Of a stretch of DNA of 64,000 bases, positions 17,078 through 26,949 are shown piece after piece. The position numbers and the translations under genes were made by a program. The DNA comes from Microbacterium sp. B35-30 (GTDB taxonomy: Bacteria > Actinomycetota > Actinomycetes > Actinomycetales > Microbacteriaceae): positions 1-64,000 of the forward strand of contig NZ_MWLQ01000023.1 of the NCBI RefSeq assembly GCF_010634855.1. The letters are read 5' to 3'. Under the pieces are notes generated by a model that made no database searches, was not told the origin of the DNA, and was given only the letters and a program-made list of their open reading frames with translations. How positions within the stretch are numbered: the first letter of the stretch is position 1; each line of letters starts with the position of its first letter.

Positions 17078-17727
17078 TCCGCGTCGTGCTGGTCGACGAC
17101 CAGGCGCTGTTCCGCGCCGGCATCCGCATGCTCATCGACTCGCAGCCCGACCTGGAGGTCGTCGCCGAGGCCCCTGACGGCCGTGAGGGGATCGATGCGG
17201 TGCGCCGGTCGCGGCCGGACGTGGTGCTCATGGACATCCGCATGCCGGTCCTGGACGGCCTCGCGGCCACCGCGGAGCTCCTCGCCGACACCCCGGAGCC
17301 GGGAGTGCCGTCGCCGCGCATCGTGATGCTCACGACCTTCGACCTCGACGAGGCGGCGGCCCGGGCCATCCGGCAGGGCGCCAGCGGGTTCCTCCTCAAG
17401 GACGCCGACCCCGAGTTCCTCCTCGCCGCGATCCGCACGGTGCACGCCGGATCAGCCGTGATCGCGGCATCCGCCACCCGCGAGCTCTTCGAGCGCTTCA
17501 CGGATGCCGCGCCGCAGCCGGTGCCCCCGTCCTACGGCGACCTCACCGACCGTGAGCGCGAGATCTTCGCGCTCGCCGCGCGCGGGCTCTCGAACGCCGA
17601 GATCGCGGCGCGCGAGTTCCTCTCTGAGGCCACCGTGAAGACGCACATCAGCCGCATCCTCACGAAGCTCGGGCTGCGCGACCGCGTGCAGCTCGTCGTG
17701 TTCGCGTTCGAGCACGGCCTGGCGTAG
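17074..17727 (+). CDS. LuxR/NarL-family response regulator
   Basis: The product is 217 residues. The receiver domain (1-120) has the acidic pair at residues 8-9 (VDD), phospho-acceptor Asp54 (VLMDIRMP), the Thr in MLTTFD and Lys109 (FLLKDAD). The C-terminal GerE-type helix-turn-helix (about 150-215) carries LTDREREIFALAARGLSNAEI and SEATVKTHISRILTKLGLRDR. It is translationally coupled to the cognate kinase. Targets are unknown; the ABC exporter genes 450 bp downstream are the obvious candidate. Confidence 0.95.
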   Translation: MIRVVLVDDQALFRAGIRMLIDSQPDLEVVAEAPDGREGIDAVRRSRPDVVLMDIRMPVLDGLAATAELLADTPEPGVPSPRIVMLTTFDLDEAAARAIRQGASGFLLKDADPEFLLAAIRTVHAGSAVIAASATRELFERFTDAAPQPVPPSYGDLTDREREIFALAARGLSNAEIAAREFLSEATVKTHISRILTKLGLRDRVQLVVFAFEHGLA

Positions 17728-17747
17728 GGCCACGCACCACCGTCCCA

Positions 17748-18076
17748 CGTTTCGTCTCGCTCGTTCCTCGCTCGCTCAACGACCGGGGGAAGGTTCCGGT
17801 CGTTGAGCGAGGGAGCGCCAGCGACCGAGACGAAACGCGGTAGCGCCTCGCACCACCGTCCCACCACGTTTCGTCTCGCTCGTTCTTCGCTCGCTCAACG
17901 ACTGGGGGAAGGTTCCGGTCGTTGAGCGAGGGAGCGCCAGCGACCGAGACGAAACGCGGTAGCGCCTCGCATCACCGTCTCACCACGTTTCGTCTCGCTC
18001 GTTCTTCGCTCGCTCAACGACTGGGGGAAGGTTCCGGTCGTTGAGCGAGGGAGCGCCAGCGACCGAGACGAAACGC
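17748..18076. repeat. Tandem array of three palindromic repeats, 119-bp period
   Basis: The CGTTTCGTCTCGCTCG arm begins at 17748, 17867 and 17986, exactly 119 bp apart. Each unit contains the forward arm, the centre GGGGGAAGGTTCCGG and the inverted arm with an insertion (GAGGGAGCGCCAGCGACC GAGACGAAACGC). Units 2 and 3 share substitutions absent from unit 1 (TTCTTCGC, AACGACTGG), so unit 3 probably arose by duplication of unit 2 or the reverse. It fills the gap between the response regulator and the ABC genes. It is not a CRISPR array: the units are palindromic and the spacers are near identical. Confidence 0.9.
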
Positions 18077-18171
18077 CTCGAGCCTCTCGACGACCGAGGC
18101 CCTTGCGAAGTCATCCTCCAGATGTACACGGATGCCTCGCCGGGCCGACGCGGGAGACCGGGGGCCGTCCA

Positions 18172-18177
18172 TACCGT
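18172..18177 (+). promoter_or_regulatory. -10 box of the ABC exporter operon
   Basis: TACCGT ends 7 nt before the ATG at 18185, with no ribosome-binding site between. The exporter pair therefore probably has its own leaderless promoter downstream of the repeat array. Confidence 0.45.
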
Positions 18178-18184
18178 CGTAGGC

Positions 18185-18999
<815 letters not shown>

Positions 19000-19003
<4 letters not shown>

Positions 19004-20484
19004 GCTCCGTCGCCACGACTGAGCGCCCGCCTGGGCTCGAGGCATCCGTCATCCCCTCGTCGCGCCCCGCCGCGCCGCTCGCCTGGCTGCGGGAGAGGGG
19101 CATGGGCGCGAGCATCCTGGTGGCCGCGATCTCGAGCGCGTTCGGCGCGATCCTGCTGAGCGCCACAGGGTTCATCGCCGCACTGCTGCGGGCAGACCCG
19201 TACATCGGCGACAGCGGCACGCTCGCGGCGGTGCTCGCGATCATGAGCTTCCTGCTCATCGGAGTGGCCGTGTACGTCGCCGCCGTCGTGACCGCGAACA
19301 CCTTCGCCACGGTCATCGCCGGACGCACGCGCCGCATCGCGCTGCTGCGCCTCATCGGCGCCTCGGCGCGCTCGCAGCGCTCCGAGGTGGCACGGCAGGG
19401 CCTCGGGGTCGGCGTGATCGGTGCCGTGCTGGGACTGGTCGGCGGCACGCTGGCCGCCTGGGCGGGCGTGCTGCTCGCGACGTCGGCGCTCGGCATCCAG
19501 GATGTCGACTACGCCGTCGTGCAGCCGGTGCTGCTGGTCCCGGCAGCCGTCGTCGCCTTGACGACGTGGGCCGCCGCGTGGGCGGGATCGCGGCGCGTGC
19601 TGACGGTGACGCCGCTGCAGGCCCTCGGCGGCTCGGTCGAGGCATCGCACGACGCGCAGGTGCGCAAGGGCGGGCGCAACGGCGTCGCGATCGCCCTGTT
19701 CGCGATCGGTGGCGTGCTGCTCGCCGGCGGGATCCTGATCGGCCTCGTGTCGCCGCTCGGGGTGGTCGTGGCGTTCTTCGGCGGCATCTTCTCCTTCACC
19801 GGGCTCGCGCTCGGCGCGACGCTCGTGATGCCGCCGGTGCTGCGTCTCGTCGGCAGGCTGTTCGGCCGGTCGGCGACGGCCCGGCTGGCGGCTGAGAACG
19901 CCCTGCGGTATCCCGAGCGCTCGAGCCGCATGGCCATCGGCGTCGTCATGGGCGTCACGCTGGTGACGATGTTCGCGGTCGCACTCGAGACGCAGAAGGC
20001 CGTGTTCGCGGCATCCGCCGACGGTCCGCTGCCCACCGACATGACGACGCTCATGGACACGTTCGCGGGCATCATGATGGGCCTCGTCGCCGTCTCGGCC
20101 GTGATCGCCGCGGTGGGACTGGTCAATCTCCTGACCATCGGCGTCGTGCAGCGGCGTCGCGAGCTCGGACTGCTGCGCGCGCTGGGCGTGTCGACGGGGC
20201 AGGTGCGGCGCCTCGTGCTGCTCGAGGCCGCGCACATCACGATCACCGCCACCGTGACGGGGCTCGCGCTCGGCACCGCCTACGGGTGGGCCGGCGCGCA
20301 GTCGCTCCTCGGCGCGGTGCCGATGCCCCCGTCGTTCTCTGCGCCGACGCTGGTCGCACCGGCCGTGCCGTGGCTGCCCGTCGCGATCATCGTCGTGGCG
20401 ACGGCGGTGCTCACGCTGGTGGCGGCGGTCGTGCCGACGCGGCTCGCGACGAGGGTCGCTCCGGTCGAGGCGCTCGCCGACTGA
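19000..20484 (+). CDS. FtsX-like ABC transporter permease
   Basis: The product is 494 residues. Two FtsX-type halves are visible: helices near 40-75, 75-100 and 145-180, then a second set near 245-285 and 355-490. The conserved turn [26 protein letters not shown] (about 385-410) is the FtsX domain signature. The large external domain of MacB is absent. The GTG start has GGAGG 6 nt upstream and overlaps the ATPase stop. It forms the membrane part of the exporter. Confidence 0.92.
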
Positions 20485-20513
20485 CCGCGCCGGGTTCTCG
20501 CGTCGTGGAGTCG

Positions 20514-21872
20514 TCAGCCCGGTGGGGGGACGAGGCGGAAGGGACCACCACGCGCGTCGGCGACCACCTCGACGAATTCTCCGCCGGTGACGGGCTCGTC
20601 CGTCGAGTACACGTCGGCGACCCCGCGCAGCGCCGTCAGCAGCTGCTCCTGCGGAACCGCCGTGTCGCGCTTGCCGTGGACGTCCTGCCGGGTGGACAGC
20701 AGCGCCGTCATCCGCGGGCGGTCGGGGGAGCGGCCGCTCCACAGGGCGTGCAGCGACCGGGGGGTGGCGTTGCGGCTGCCGTGGTGACCCACCTTGTACA
20801 GGTCGACCCGCGCCAGCCGGTCGCGGAGCTTCGCGTCGCGGGGGAGCCGCTCGAGGGTGTGCTGCCAGTTCTCGATCTGCGCGTCGCCGGGGAACAGCAG
20901 GGTCAGGCCGCCCACCTCGAGGAGCAGGATGACGCTCGTGTTGTTGAGCGCGTCGTCGAGGTCTCGCACCAGCCGGGCAGCGGAATGCGACCGCTGGTCG
21001 GCGAGCCGGTCCACCAGCCAGCGGACGGGACCCGGCGGCAGCGTGACCGGCGCCGGTGCGTCGGCGTCGCCCGCCGATCCTGCCACGCGCAGCGAGGCGT
21101 CCAGGGCCGTCAGCCAGTACTCCGGGTCGTTCTCCCGCTGTTTCGCCACGCGCCGGTCCTGGTCGACGGTGGGCGGGCCGAGCACCGTCGCTGCGAGCCC
21201 CGGGATCACGTCGGCGATGCCGGCATCCATCCCCGCGTACAGGTAGCGCCCTCGACCGTCGCGCGAGAGCTCATCGAGCAGCGCCACGGCATCCGCGTTC
21301 TTGAGCTGGTCCTGGGCCGCGGCGCGGATGTCGTCGTCGAGGCCGACGAGCCCGCTCAGGCGTGCGACGTGCTCCTGCGCCTGCGCGATGAGCGCGGCGT
21401 ACCGGACGGATGCGGCGCTGATCGGGCCGGCCGCGCCGTCCCGTCGCGGCGCATCGGCCCCGTCGGCATCGCCGACCGGGGTCGCCCCCGGCTGGGCATC
21501 CGGTCCGTCGGCGGTCGCCGACAGCTCCGGGTCCTCCGTCCACGACCGCAGCACGAGCTTGGGAGCGAGCTTCTTCATGATCGCGCCGCCCGCGGCGACT
21601 TCGAAGCCGCGCAGATGGTCGCGGTGCCGATGGGACACCACGAGCACGTCCAGCTGGCCGCCGGTGTGCGTCTCGATCAGTGCGGCGACATCCGCCATGC
21701 GCCCGCGCGCCATCCCGTCGCGTGGGGGGTGGCTCGTCCCGAAGTCGATGAGCAGGTGCCGCTCGGCGCGACCGTCGGCCAGTGGGGCGTCGTACTGCAC
21801 CGACACCAGGAAGCAGTCGCCGAAGCCCACCTGGTACATCCGGACGCGGACGCTGATCGGAGTGCTCACCAT
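20514..21872 (-). CDS. ComEC-like metallo-beta-lactamase-fold hydrolase
   Basis: The product is 452 residues with no signal peptide. The metal-binding motif HRHRDH is at 81-86. [10 protein letters not shown] and [10 protein letters not shown], in the second half, are typical of ComEC C-terminal and related stand-alone MBL proteins. An insert of about 180 residues separates the two halves and includes a Gly/Asp/Ala-rich disordered segment (about 112-145). Family members are nucleases or phosphodiesterases; the substrate here is unknown. The gene overlaps the end of the metallopeptidase gene by 7 bp, so the two are co-translated. GGGGAGG lies only one base from the ATG; the GTG one codon later is an equally good start. 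Confidence 0.82.
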   Translation of the reverse strand: MVSTPISVRVRMYQVGFGDCFLVSVQYDAPLADGRAERHLLIDFGTSHPPRDGMARGRMADVAALIETHTGGQLDVLVVSHRHRDHLRGFEVAAGGAIMKKLAPKLVLRSWTEDPELSATADGPDAQPGATPVGDADGADAPRRDGAAGPISAASVRYAALIAQAQEHVARLSGLVGLDDDIRAAAQDQLKNADAVALLDELSRDGRGRYLYAGMDAGIADVIPGLAATVLGPPTVDQDRRVAKQRENDPEYWLTALDASLRVAGSAGDADAPAPVTLPPGPVRWLVDRLADQRSHSAARLVRDLDDALNNTSVILLLEVGGLTLLFPGDAQIENWQHTLERLPRDAKLRDRLARVDLYKVGHHGSRNATPRSLHALWSGRSPDRPRMTALLSTRQDVHGKRDTAVPQEQLLTALRGVADVYSTDEPVTGGEFVEVVADARGGPFRLVPPPG

Positions 21873-23605
21873 GCCTCCCCGGAGCTCAGGTCGCTGTTGT
21901 GCAGTCGGGCGAACGCCTGGCCGCGGGCCGTGCCCTCGGAGAACCCGAGACGCTGCAGCGAATCCCGTCGGCCCGTCTTCGCGAGGTACTCGAGGCGCCG
22001 CTGCTGGCGCTTCCAGTCGGTGAGGCGCTTGAAGATATGCAGCTTCAGCCGCCCGAACTGGTCGAAGACGAGGGTGCCGCCGCCGAACAGCTGCACCGAT
22101 GTGCCGGGGTCGATCTGCGGTGAGAGCTCCAGCCCCGAGGCGTCGGTGAACTCGCGGGCGGTCATGTTGACCATCTGCAGGTAGGTGGCCACCGACTCCG
22201 GAACGATGAGCCCGTCCGGTCCGATCCGCTGCGTCGGCAGCACCGACTCGATGACGGTGTAGTAGTCCGTGCAGATCTCGAGCCGGGGTGCGTTCAGCCA
22301 GAGGAAACGGAACACCTCGTCGCGGTCGCTGCGGAGCCCCGCGAAGTTGATCCCCAGGTAGTGCGGCGGGCGCTGGGCGGTGAGCACGTCGGTGACCCGG
22401 TTCTGAGGGCGCTTGATGCCCGCGGCCTCGAAGCGGCCGATGAGCAGGTCGCGATAGCCGAGGTCGTCATCGGGCACCACCTCCGCGTCGGCGAGCACCA
22501 CGGCGTTGAGCAGGTCGCCGTAGTCGAACTCGACGGGCGGCAGGTAGTCGAGTCCGCGGATGAGCATGGTGAGCAGCTGGGATGCCGCCCGTGCCCCCTC
22601 CTCGGCGGCCCGGGCCCGGTCGACCGTGATGCCGCGGCCGTCGCCGTCCGCCGCTTTCGGGCGAGAGAGGAGCGGCTGCAGCCGCTTCCACCAGATCTCG
22701 ACGAGCAGCTCGAACGCGAGCGCCACCAGCACTTCGCCGCGCCGATGCGGCTCGTCGAACTCGGGCATCTCGTCCCACCCCGTGGGCGGCGGCTTCCTCG
22801 CCGACTCCCGGAGGGCCCCGCGGCCCTGCGTGAGCACGCCGCCGATCTCCTCGGCGACCTTCGCGAGGACGCTCCTGCGGAGCGCTGCGGGCTCGACGCT
22901 CGCGCGCTTGATGCGCCCGTTCTTGTCGGCCGGCCCGAGCGCCCGCTCGATGACCGGACGCATGGAGAACACCGACAGCAGTGCGACGATGTCGGCGAAC
23001 CCCTCGTGGAAGGCGGCCTGATCGGGAAGAGCCGGCTCGAGGTAGCGCCGCCGGAGGCCGTCGAGCACCGCGTGCGCAGTCTCGTGGACGACGACGTCAT
23101 GGCTCAGACAGGTGTAGACGGCCTCGCGGTCGGCATCCGCGGGCACGTAGCCGAACAGCAGCGCCCCGTCTTCGCGTGAGTAGTACGCGTTCGCCTCGGC
23201 GAAGGCATGCGGAACGAGGGCGAGCTGGTGGTTCGCGAAGCCCCAGGGCAGCCGGCGCCCGAGAGCGGTCTCGAACGCCGCCAGCGTGCGTGCGGCCGTG
23301 CCGTAGACCTGCTGCGCGTGGAACGCCCGGTCTTTCTTCAGCGTCGTGTCCGGGACGTCCGCGAACGGGTCGTCGTCGGTGATCGCGGCGTGCCTGTAGT
23401 AGCGGCCGGTCGCGGTGTCGTAGTCGACCACGTGCAGCCGGGCGCCCCGCGGGCCCACCTCCATGCGCGACCACGGCACCCTGACCAGCGCGGTCAGGAT
23501 CCGCTCGTCCTCGCCGAGCACAGTAGGGTCCTGTGCGATCAGGCGCAGCGTCATGTGGGTGCGCGGCTGATCGGTGTCATCGGCGAAGTCGATGCCGTCG
23601 GGCAT
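21866..23605 (-). CDS. HExxH (gluzincin-like) metallopeptidase-domain protein
   Basis: The product is 579 residues, cytoplasmic by appearance. The zinc motif HETAH is at 174-178; a third ligand Glu201 occurs 22-23 residues later in AAFHEGFADIVALLS, the spacing of thermolysin-like gluzincins. About 370 residues follow with no domain I recognise, ending in a basic region (KRLTDWKRQQRRLEYLAK). A start at 23605 is chosen because of GGAGG 5 nt upstream; an in-frame start at 23794 has no such site. It is coupled to the downstream MBL-fold gene. It could be a toxin-like or regulatory protease of a conflict system; no published function is known to me. Confidence 0.75.
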   Translation of the reverse strand: MPDGIDFADDTDQPRTHMTLRLIAQDPTVLGEDERILTALVRVPWSRMEVGPRGARLHVVDYDTATGRYYRHAAITDDDPFADVPDTTLKKDRAFHAQQVYGTAARTLAAFETALGRRLPWGFANHQLALVPHAFAEANAYYSREDGALLFGYVPADADREAVYTCLSHDVVVHETAHAVLDGLRRRYLEPALPDQAAFHEGFADIVALLSVFSMRPVIERALGPADKNGRIKRASVEPAALRRSVLAKVAEEIGGVLTQGRGALRESARKPPPTGWDEMPEFDEPHRRGEVLVALAFELLVEIWWKRLQPLLSRPKAADGDGRGITVDRARAAEEGARAASQLLTMLIRGLDYLPPVEFDYGDLLNAVVLADAEVVPDDDLGYRDLLIGRFEAAGIKRPQNRVTDVLTAQRPPHYLGINFAGLRSDRDEVFRFLWLNAPRLEICTDYYTVIESVLPTQRIGPDGLIVPESVATYLQMVNMTAREFTDASGLELSPQIDPGTSVQLFGGGTLVFDQFGRLKLHIFKRLTDWKRQQRRLEYLAKTGRRDSLQRLGFSEGTARGQAFARLHNSDLSSGEAW

Positions 23606-23780
23606 GTGCCACCTCCAGCAGGCTCGGGCGTGCACCTGTGGCGTACGTCCCGTTGTTGATGAGGATGCTCCTGTGCACCTGATACCGATAGGGGGACGGC
23701 GCGACGGCGCGGACGGGGGCTCCGGCATCCGTCCGTCAACGGGGGTGCGTGCGCGCCCGCACCGGGTGCAGGCTGAGGCC

Positions 23781-24374
23781 ATGAAGATCGACATCGTCGA
23801 GCACGAACCGCCCTACCGCGTCGGCGTCATCGTCGGCAGTCTGTCGCGCGAGTCCATCAACCGGCGCCTGGCCACGGCGCTGCAGCGCCTGGCGCCGCCC
23901 GAGCTCGAGTTCTTCGAGATCGGGTACGGCGACCTGCCGCTGTACAACCGCGACCTCGACAGCGACTACCCGCAGGAGGCGCTGGACTTCAAGGCGGCGG
24001 TGCGCTCGGCCGACGCGCTGCTGTTCGTGACGCCCGAATACAACCGCTCGCTGCCCGGTGCGCTGAAGAACGCCATCGACTGGGGGAGCCGCCCCTGGGG
24101 GCAGAACGCGTGGTCCGACAAGCCGACCGCCGTCATCGGCGCCTCGGCCGGCCAGATCGGCACGGCCGTCGGCCAGCAGTCGCTGCGCAGCACGCTGAGC
24201 TTCCTCAACGCGCGGCAGATGACGACGCCCGAGGCGTACATCCACTTCACGCCGGGGCTCATCGAAGACGACGGCGAGGTCACCGTGCCGGAGACCGAGG
24301 AGTTCCTCCGCACCTTCATGGTGAAGTTCCTCGAGTACACCGCGCGGGTGCTCACCGTGATCCCGCAGGCCTGA
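23781..24374 (+). CDS. NADPH-dependent FMN reductase-family protein
   Basis: The product is a 197-residue flavodoxin-like protein. GSLSRESINRRLA (about 19-31) is the FMN phosphate loop. FVTPEYNRSLPGALKNAIDW (about 82-101) is the second family signature, and GASAGQIGTAVGQQSLR the third. It probably reduces FMN or quinone-like compounds with NADPH. The start at 23781 is chosen over 23574 because the upstream portion overlaps the divergent gene and lacks the fold. It stands alone between two convergent or divergent neighbours. Confidence 0.9.
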   Translation: MKIDIVEHEPPYRVGVIVGSLSRESINRRLATALQRLAPPELEFFEIGYGDLPLYNRDLDSDYPQEALDFKAAVRSADALLFVTPEYNRSLPGALKNAIDWGSRPWGQNAWSDKPTAVIGASAGQIGTAVGQQSLRSTLSFLNARQMTTPEAYIHFTPGLIEDDGEVTVPETEEFLRTFMVKFLEYTARVLTVIPQA

Positions 24375-24412
24375 CGGCGCGGCATCCGTTCGGCCGAACC
24401 GCAGGCGCCCGC

Positions 24413-24955
24413 TCAGGCGTCGGCGCGCGCGTCCGCCCCCGCGTCCGCGTCGGCGGGGGCGGGCTCAGGATCGTGCGCCCAGCCCGGGGCGAGCGCCTTC
24501 ACCCGCGCGGCGCGCCACTGCCAGATGCCCCACAGCACCGGCCACAGCAGCGGCGCGGTCGGGCCGCCGATGACGAGGCGGTCGCGCCACAGCGTCTTGC
24601 CGGGCTGCCCCGGCGCCGGCGACACGGCCATCTGGTGATCCCAGACGTCGAGGCTCGCGAGCGGACCGGTCAGCGGGATGCCGCTGTCGCGGAAGACCCG
24701 CACGCGTCCGCCCGGCTCGTCGACCGACCTCTCGCTGACGTGGATCAGCTGCCGCCCCATCGGCACCGAGCCGAACGCCGAAAGCTGCACGGGCACGTCG
24801 TCGCCGGGAGTCCACGACGTCGGCAGGCCGCGCGGGACCAGCGGCGCGAGATCCATCACCGGGCCGTAGAGCTCGGCCACCGCACGCGGCGAGTGCACCG
24901 CCCGCCACGCGGCGTCGGGGTCGCAGTCGATCACGAACTTCAGCAGGATCCGCAT
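24413..24955 (-). CDS. SRPBCC/START-like domain protein, unassigned
   Basis: The product is 180 residues. It begins MRILLKFVIDCDPDAAWRAV, a typical first strand and helix of polyketide-cyclase/START-like folds that bind hydrophobic ligands. WDHQMAVSP and TLWRDRLVIGG match the following strands, and the C-terminus WPVLWGIWQWRAARVKALAPGW resembles the long last helix. An Ala/Asp-rich tail ends the protein. It is convergent with the FMN reductase gene. Ligand and role are unknown. Confidence 0.7.
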   Translation of the reverse strand: MRILLKFVIDCDPDAAWRAVHSPRAVAELYGPVMDLAPLVPRGLPTSWTPGDDVPVQLSAFGSVPMGRQLIHVSERSVDEPGGRVRVFRDSGIPLTGPLASLDVWDHQMAVSPAPGQPGKTLWRDRLVIGGPTAPLLWPVLWGIWQWRAARVKALAPGWAHDPEPAPADADAGADARADA

Positions 24956-25010
24956 GCTCCAGTGTCGCACCCGCCTCGGCACCGGGCACCGGCTCGCGGA
25001 TGCCGCGGCC

Positions 25011-25016
25011 TACGCT
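25011..25016 (+). promoter_or_regulatory. -10 box, leaderless promoter of the ComB-like gene
   Basis: TACGCT ends 6 nt before the ATG at 25023. Confidence 0.5.
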
Positions 25017-25022
25017 GGACGG

Positions 25023-25664
25023 ATGCCCGAGAGTCCCTTCGACCAGCGCCGCTACCAGGTCCGCCACGACTGGGGAGTCGAGGGCCTTCGGCGTCTCGCT
25101 CCCGCCGACGTCGTCGTGATCGTCGACGTGCTGCGGTTCTCCACGACGGTGACGGATGCCGTGGCCCGGGGTGAGCACGTGCCGCTCGACGCCTCGGCGC
25201 ACGCCGTGTCGCTCAACGGCGCGGCGGTGGCCGACGCGGCCCGCGAGTCCGGCGTGGTGGTGCTGCTCGGCTGCCTCCGCAACGCCTCGGCGGTGGCCGG
25301 CGTGGTTCTCGACATCCAGCACCGGCGTGCCGAGCGGACGAGCATCGCGGTGATCGCCGCCGGCGAGCTCGGCGGCCGCGAGTCCGGTGCGTCGCTGAGG
25401 CTCGCCGTCGAGGACCAGCTCGGGGCGGGCGCCGTCGTCGACGCCCTCGGTGCGCTCGGCATCGACCACACGTCGCCCGAGGCGGCCGCGGCGGGCGAGG
25501 CGTTCCGCGGCCTGCGCGGTGCCGTGCGCCACCTCCTCGCGGCGAGTGGCTCGGGCCAGGAGCTGCTCGACCGCGGCCCGCGTGACGAGGTGCTGAACGC
25601 CGCGGTCGTGGATGCGGCATCCGTCGTGCCCGTCCTCCGCGACGGCTCGTTCGTCGCGTACTGA
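25023..25664 (+). CDS. 2-phosphosulfolactate phosphatase (ComB) family protein
   Basis: The product is 213 residues. VVIVDVLRFSTTVTDAVARG (about 31-50) is the ComB family signature, with LNGAAVA, LGCLRNASAVA and AVIAAGELGG following as the conserved loops. In methanogens ComB dephosphorylates 2-phosphosulfolactate in coenzyme M synthesis. Actinobacteria carry homologues without that pathway, so the substrate here is uncertain. The start at 25023 is set by the leaderless promoter. A palindromic repeat follows the stop. Confidence 0.82.
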   Translation: MPESPFDQRRYQVRHDWGVEGLRRLAPADVVVIVDVLRFSTTVTDAVARGEHVPLDASAHAVSLNGAAVADAARESGVVVLLGCLRNASAVAGVVLDIQHRRAERTSIAVIAAGELGGRESGASLRLAVEDQLGAGAVVDALGALGIDHTSPEAAAAGEAFRGLRGAVRHLLAASGSGQELLDRGPRDEVLNAAVVDAASVVPVLRDGSFVAY

Positions 25665-25689
25665 GGCCTGTGCTGCGCCGGGGGCAGCG

Positions 25690-25758
25690 CGTCTCGTCTC
25701 TGCGTTTCGACTCGCAAGCTCGCTCAACGACCGCGCTCCTCGCTCGCTCAACGACCGG
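25690..25758. repeat. Palindromic-repeat remnant, last copy in the window
   Basis: GTCTCGTCTCTGCGTTTCG is followed by two CTCGCTCAACGACCG arms in the same orientation, without the inverted half. It resembles the left part of the 8129-8239 element and lies between the convergent ComB-like and SprT-like genes. No further copy was seen after this point. Confidence 0.7.
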
Positions 25759-25797
25759 CAAGGGTCGCGCCGCGGCGACCGCGGGCCCGGCCGGGGT

Positions 25798-26289
25798 TCA
25801 ATCGCGCGGGGTCATCGCCGCCAGGCGCGTCGCACGGGTGATCTCGCGCCGGGTCCAGGTGAACGCGTGGCGCTCGTCGAACCCCGGTGCGCACTTGGCG
25901 CACGACGTCGGCCTCGTCGCCTTGCGGTGCCGGTAGGCGACGTGCCCGGCGGGGCACACGCCGATCCACGGCGCGAGCTCGGTCGCCGTCTCGCCGTGGT
26001 GGGTCGTGCCGCCGACGTAGCCGAGCTCACGCGCGACCTCTTTCCAGCGCGGCCCGTGCCCCGCCCGGGGACCGGCGAGCGCATGGGCGACCTCGTGCAG
26101 CAGCGTCTGATGGTTGGTGTCGTCGTCATACCGCGCCGCAAGGTAGCGCGATACGCTGATGCGCTTGTGCGTGTAGTCGCACAGCCCCGCCCGTCGCTTG
26201 GCGTTGTCGAACGCGAAGGTCCACGACGGGTCGAGATGGGCGGCGATGAGGGCGTCGGCCCAGTGCCGCACGCGATGCAATTCCGACAT
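25798..26289 (-). CDS. SprT-like zinc metalloprotease-domain protein
   Basis: The product is 163 residues. The active-site motif HEVAH (65-69) follows the SprT-type AFDNAKRRAGLCDYTHKRISVSR region. A C-terminal zinc-ribbon remnant has Cys112, Cys130 and Cys133 (VCPAGH, CAKC). SprT/Spartan-like proteases in eukaryotes cleave DNA-protein crosslinks; bacterial function is poorly known. The promoter is leaderless (TAGTCT at -7). It is short and complete. Confidence 0.88.
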   Translation of the reverse strand: MSELHRVRHWADALIAAHLDPSWTFAFDNAKRRAGLCDYTHKRISVSRYLAARYDDDTNHQTLLHEVAHALAGPRAGHGPRWKEVARELGYVGGTTHHGETATELAPWIGVCPAGHVAYRHRKATRPTSCAKCAPGFDERHAFTWTRREITRATRLAAMTPRD

Positions 26290-26295
26290 GACGCG

Positions 26296-26301
26296 AGACT
26301 A
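26296..26301 (-). promoter_or_regulatory. -10 box, leaderless promoter of the SprT-like gene
   Basis: On the minus strand TAGTCT ends 6 nt before the ATG; no Shine-Dalgarno is present. Confidence 0.5.
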
Positions 26302-26339
26302 GAACAAATCTCCGACACTCAGACCGACGGCATCCACCC

Positions 26340-26867
26340 TCAGCTGGCGACGGTTGCCGAGGTGCGGCGCCGGTCGGCGGCGTCGATCGCAAGGAGGACG
26401 GACTCGAGCTGATCCTCGGTGGCGCCGGACTCCTGGCGGAGGAACAGTGCGCGCTTGAAGTCCTTGCGGGCTGCGTCGTAGTCGCCGGCGTCGAAGTGGA
26501 CCTTGCCCCGATGCTGGTGGGCGAAGGCGGCGATGCCGGCCCATCCCTGTCCCTCGGCCTCGGCGGCGCAGGTCGTGAGCTCCTGCTCGGCGGCGGCATA
26601 GGCGCCCCGTGCCTGCACGACGGTGGCGTGCAGGATGCGGGCGCGGAGCAGGTCCTTGCGGGTGCCTGCCATGCGCGCGACGCGCACCGACTGCTCCGAG
26701 ACCACCAGGGCGTCCTCGGTGCGGTCGAGCACCTTCAGCAGCCAGACACGCTCCAGCAGCGCCGGAAGGCTGCGCTGCTCGCCGATCTCTTCGAGCCGCT
26801 CCCTGCATTCGCTCGGATTCACCTGTTCGCGGAGAGTATCGGGATCGTACCCGCTGATGTAGCTCAC
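26340..26867 (-). CDS. Tetratricopeptide-repeat protein, unassigned
   Basis: The product is 175 residues, almost all helical. At least three TPR-like helix pairs are visible, for example ALVVSEQSVRVARMAGTRKD, AAAEQELTTCAAEAEGQGW and DAARKDFKRALFLRQESGA. It begins with GTG (VSYISGYDPDTL), chosen because AGGGAG lies 7 nt upstream; upstream in-frame starts lack a site. No enzyme motif is present, so it is a scaffold or adaptor of unknown partner. Confidence 0.72.
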   Translation of the reverse strand: MSYISGYDPDTLREQVNPSECRERLEEIGEQRSLPALLERVWLLKVLDRTEDALVVSEQSVRVARMAGTRKDLLRARILHATVVQARGAYAAAEQELTTCAAEAEGQGWAGIAAFAHQHRGKVHFDAGDYDAARKDFKRALFLRQESGATEDQLESVLLAIDAADRRRTSATVAS

Positions 26868-26949
26868 GTCTGACTCCCTTCGCCGAACCGGTGGCCCATC
26901 CAGTGTGCCTGGCGGGGGCGCGCTCGGCGGCGTGCCACGCCGGGTCGCG

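Noticed and set aside
17748..18076. CRISPR array
   Set aside because: The 119-bp units are internally palindromic, spacers are nearly identical, and there are no cas genes in the window.
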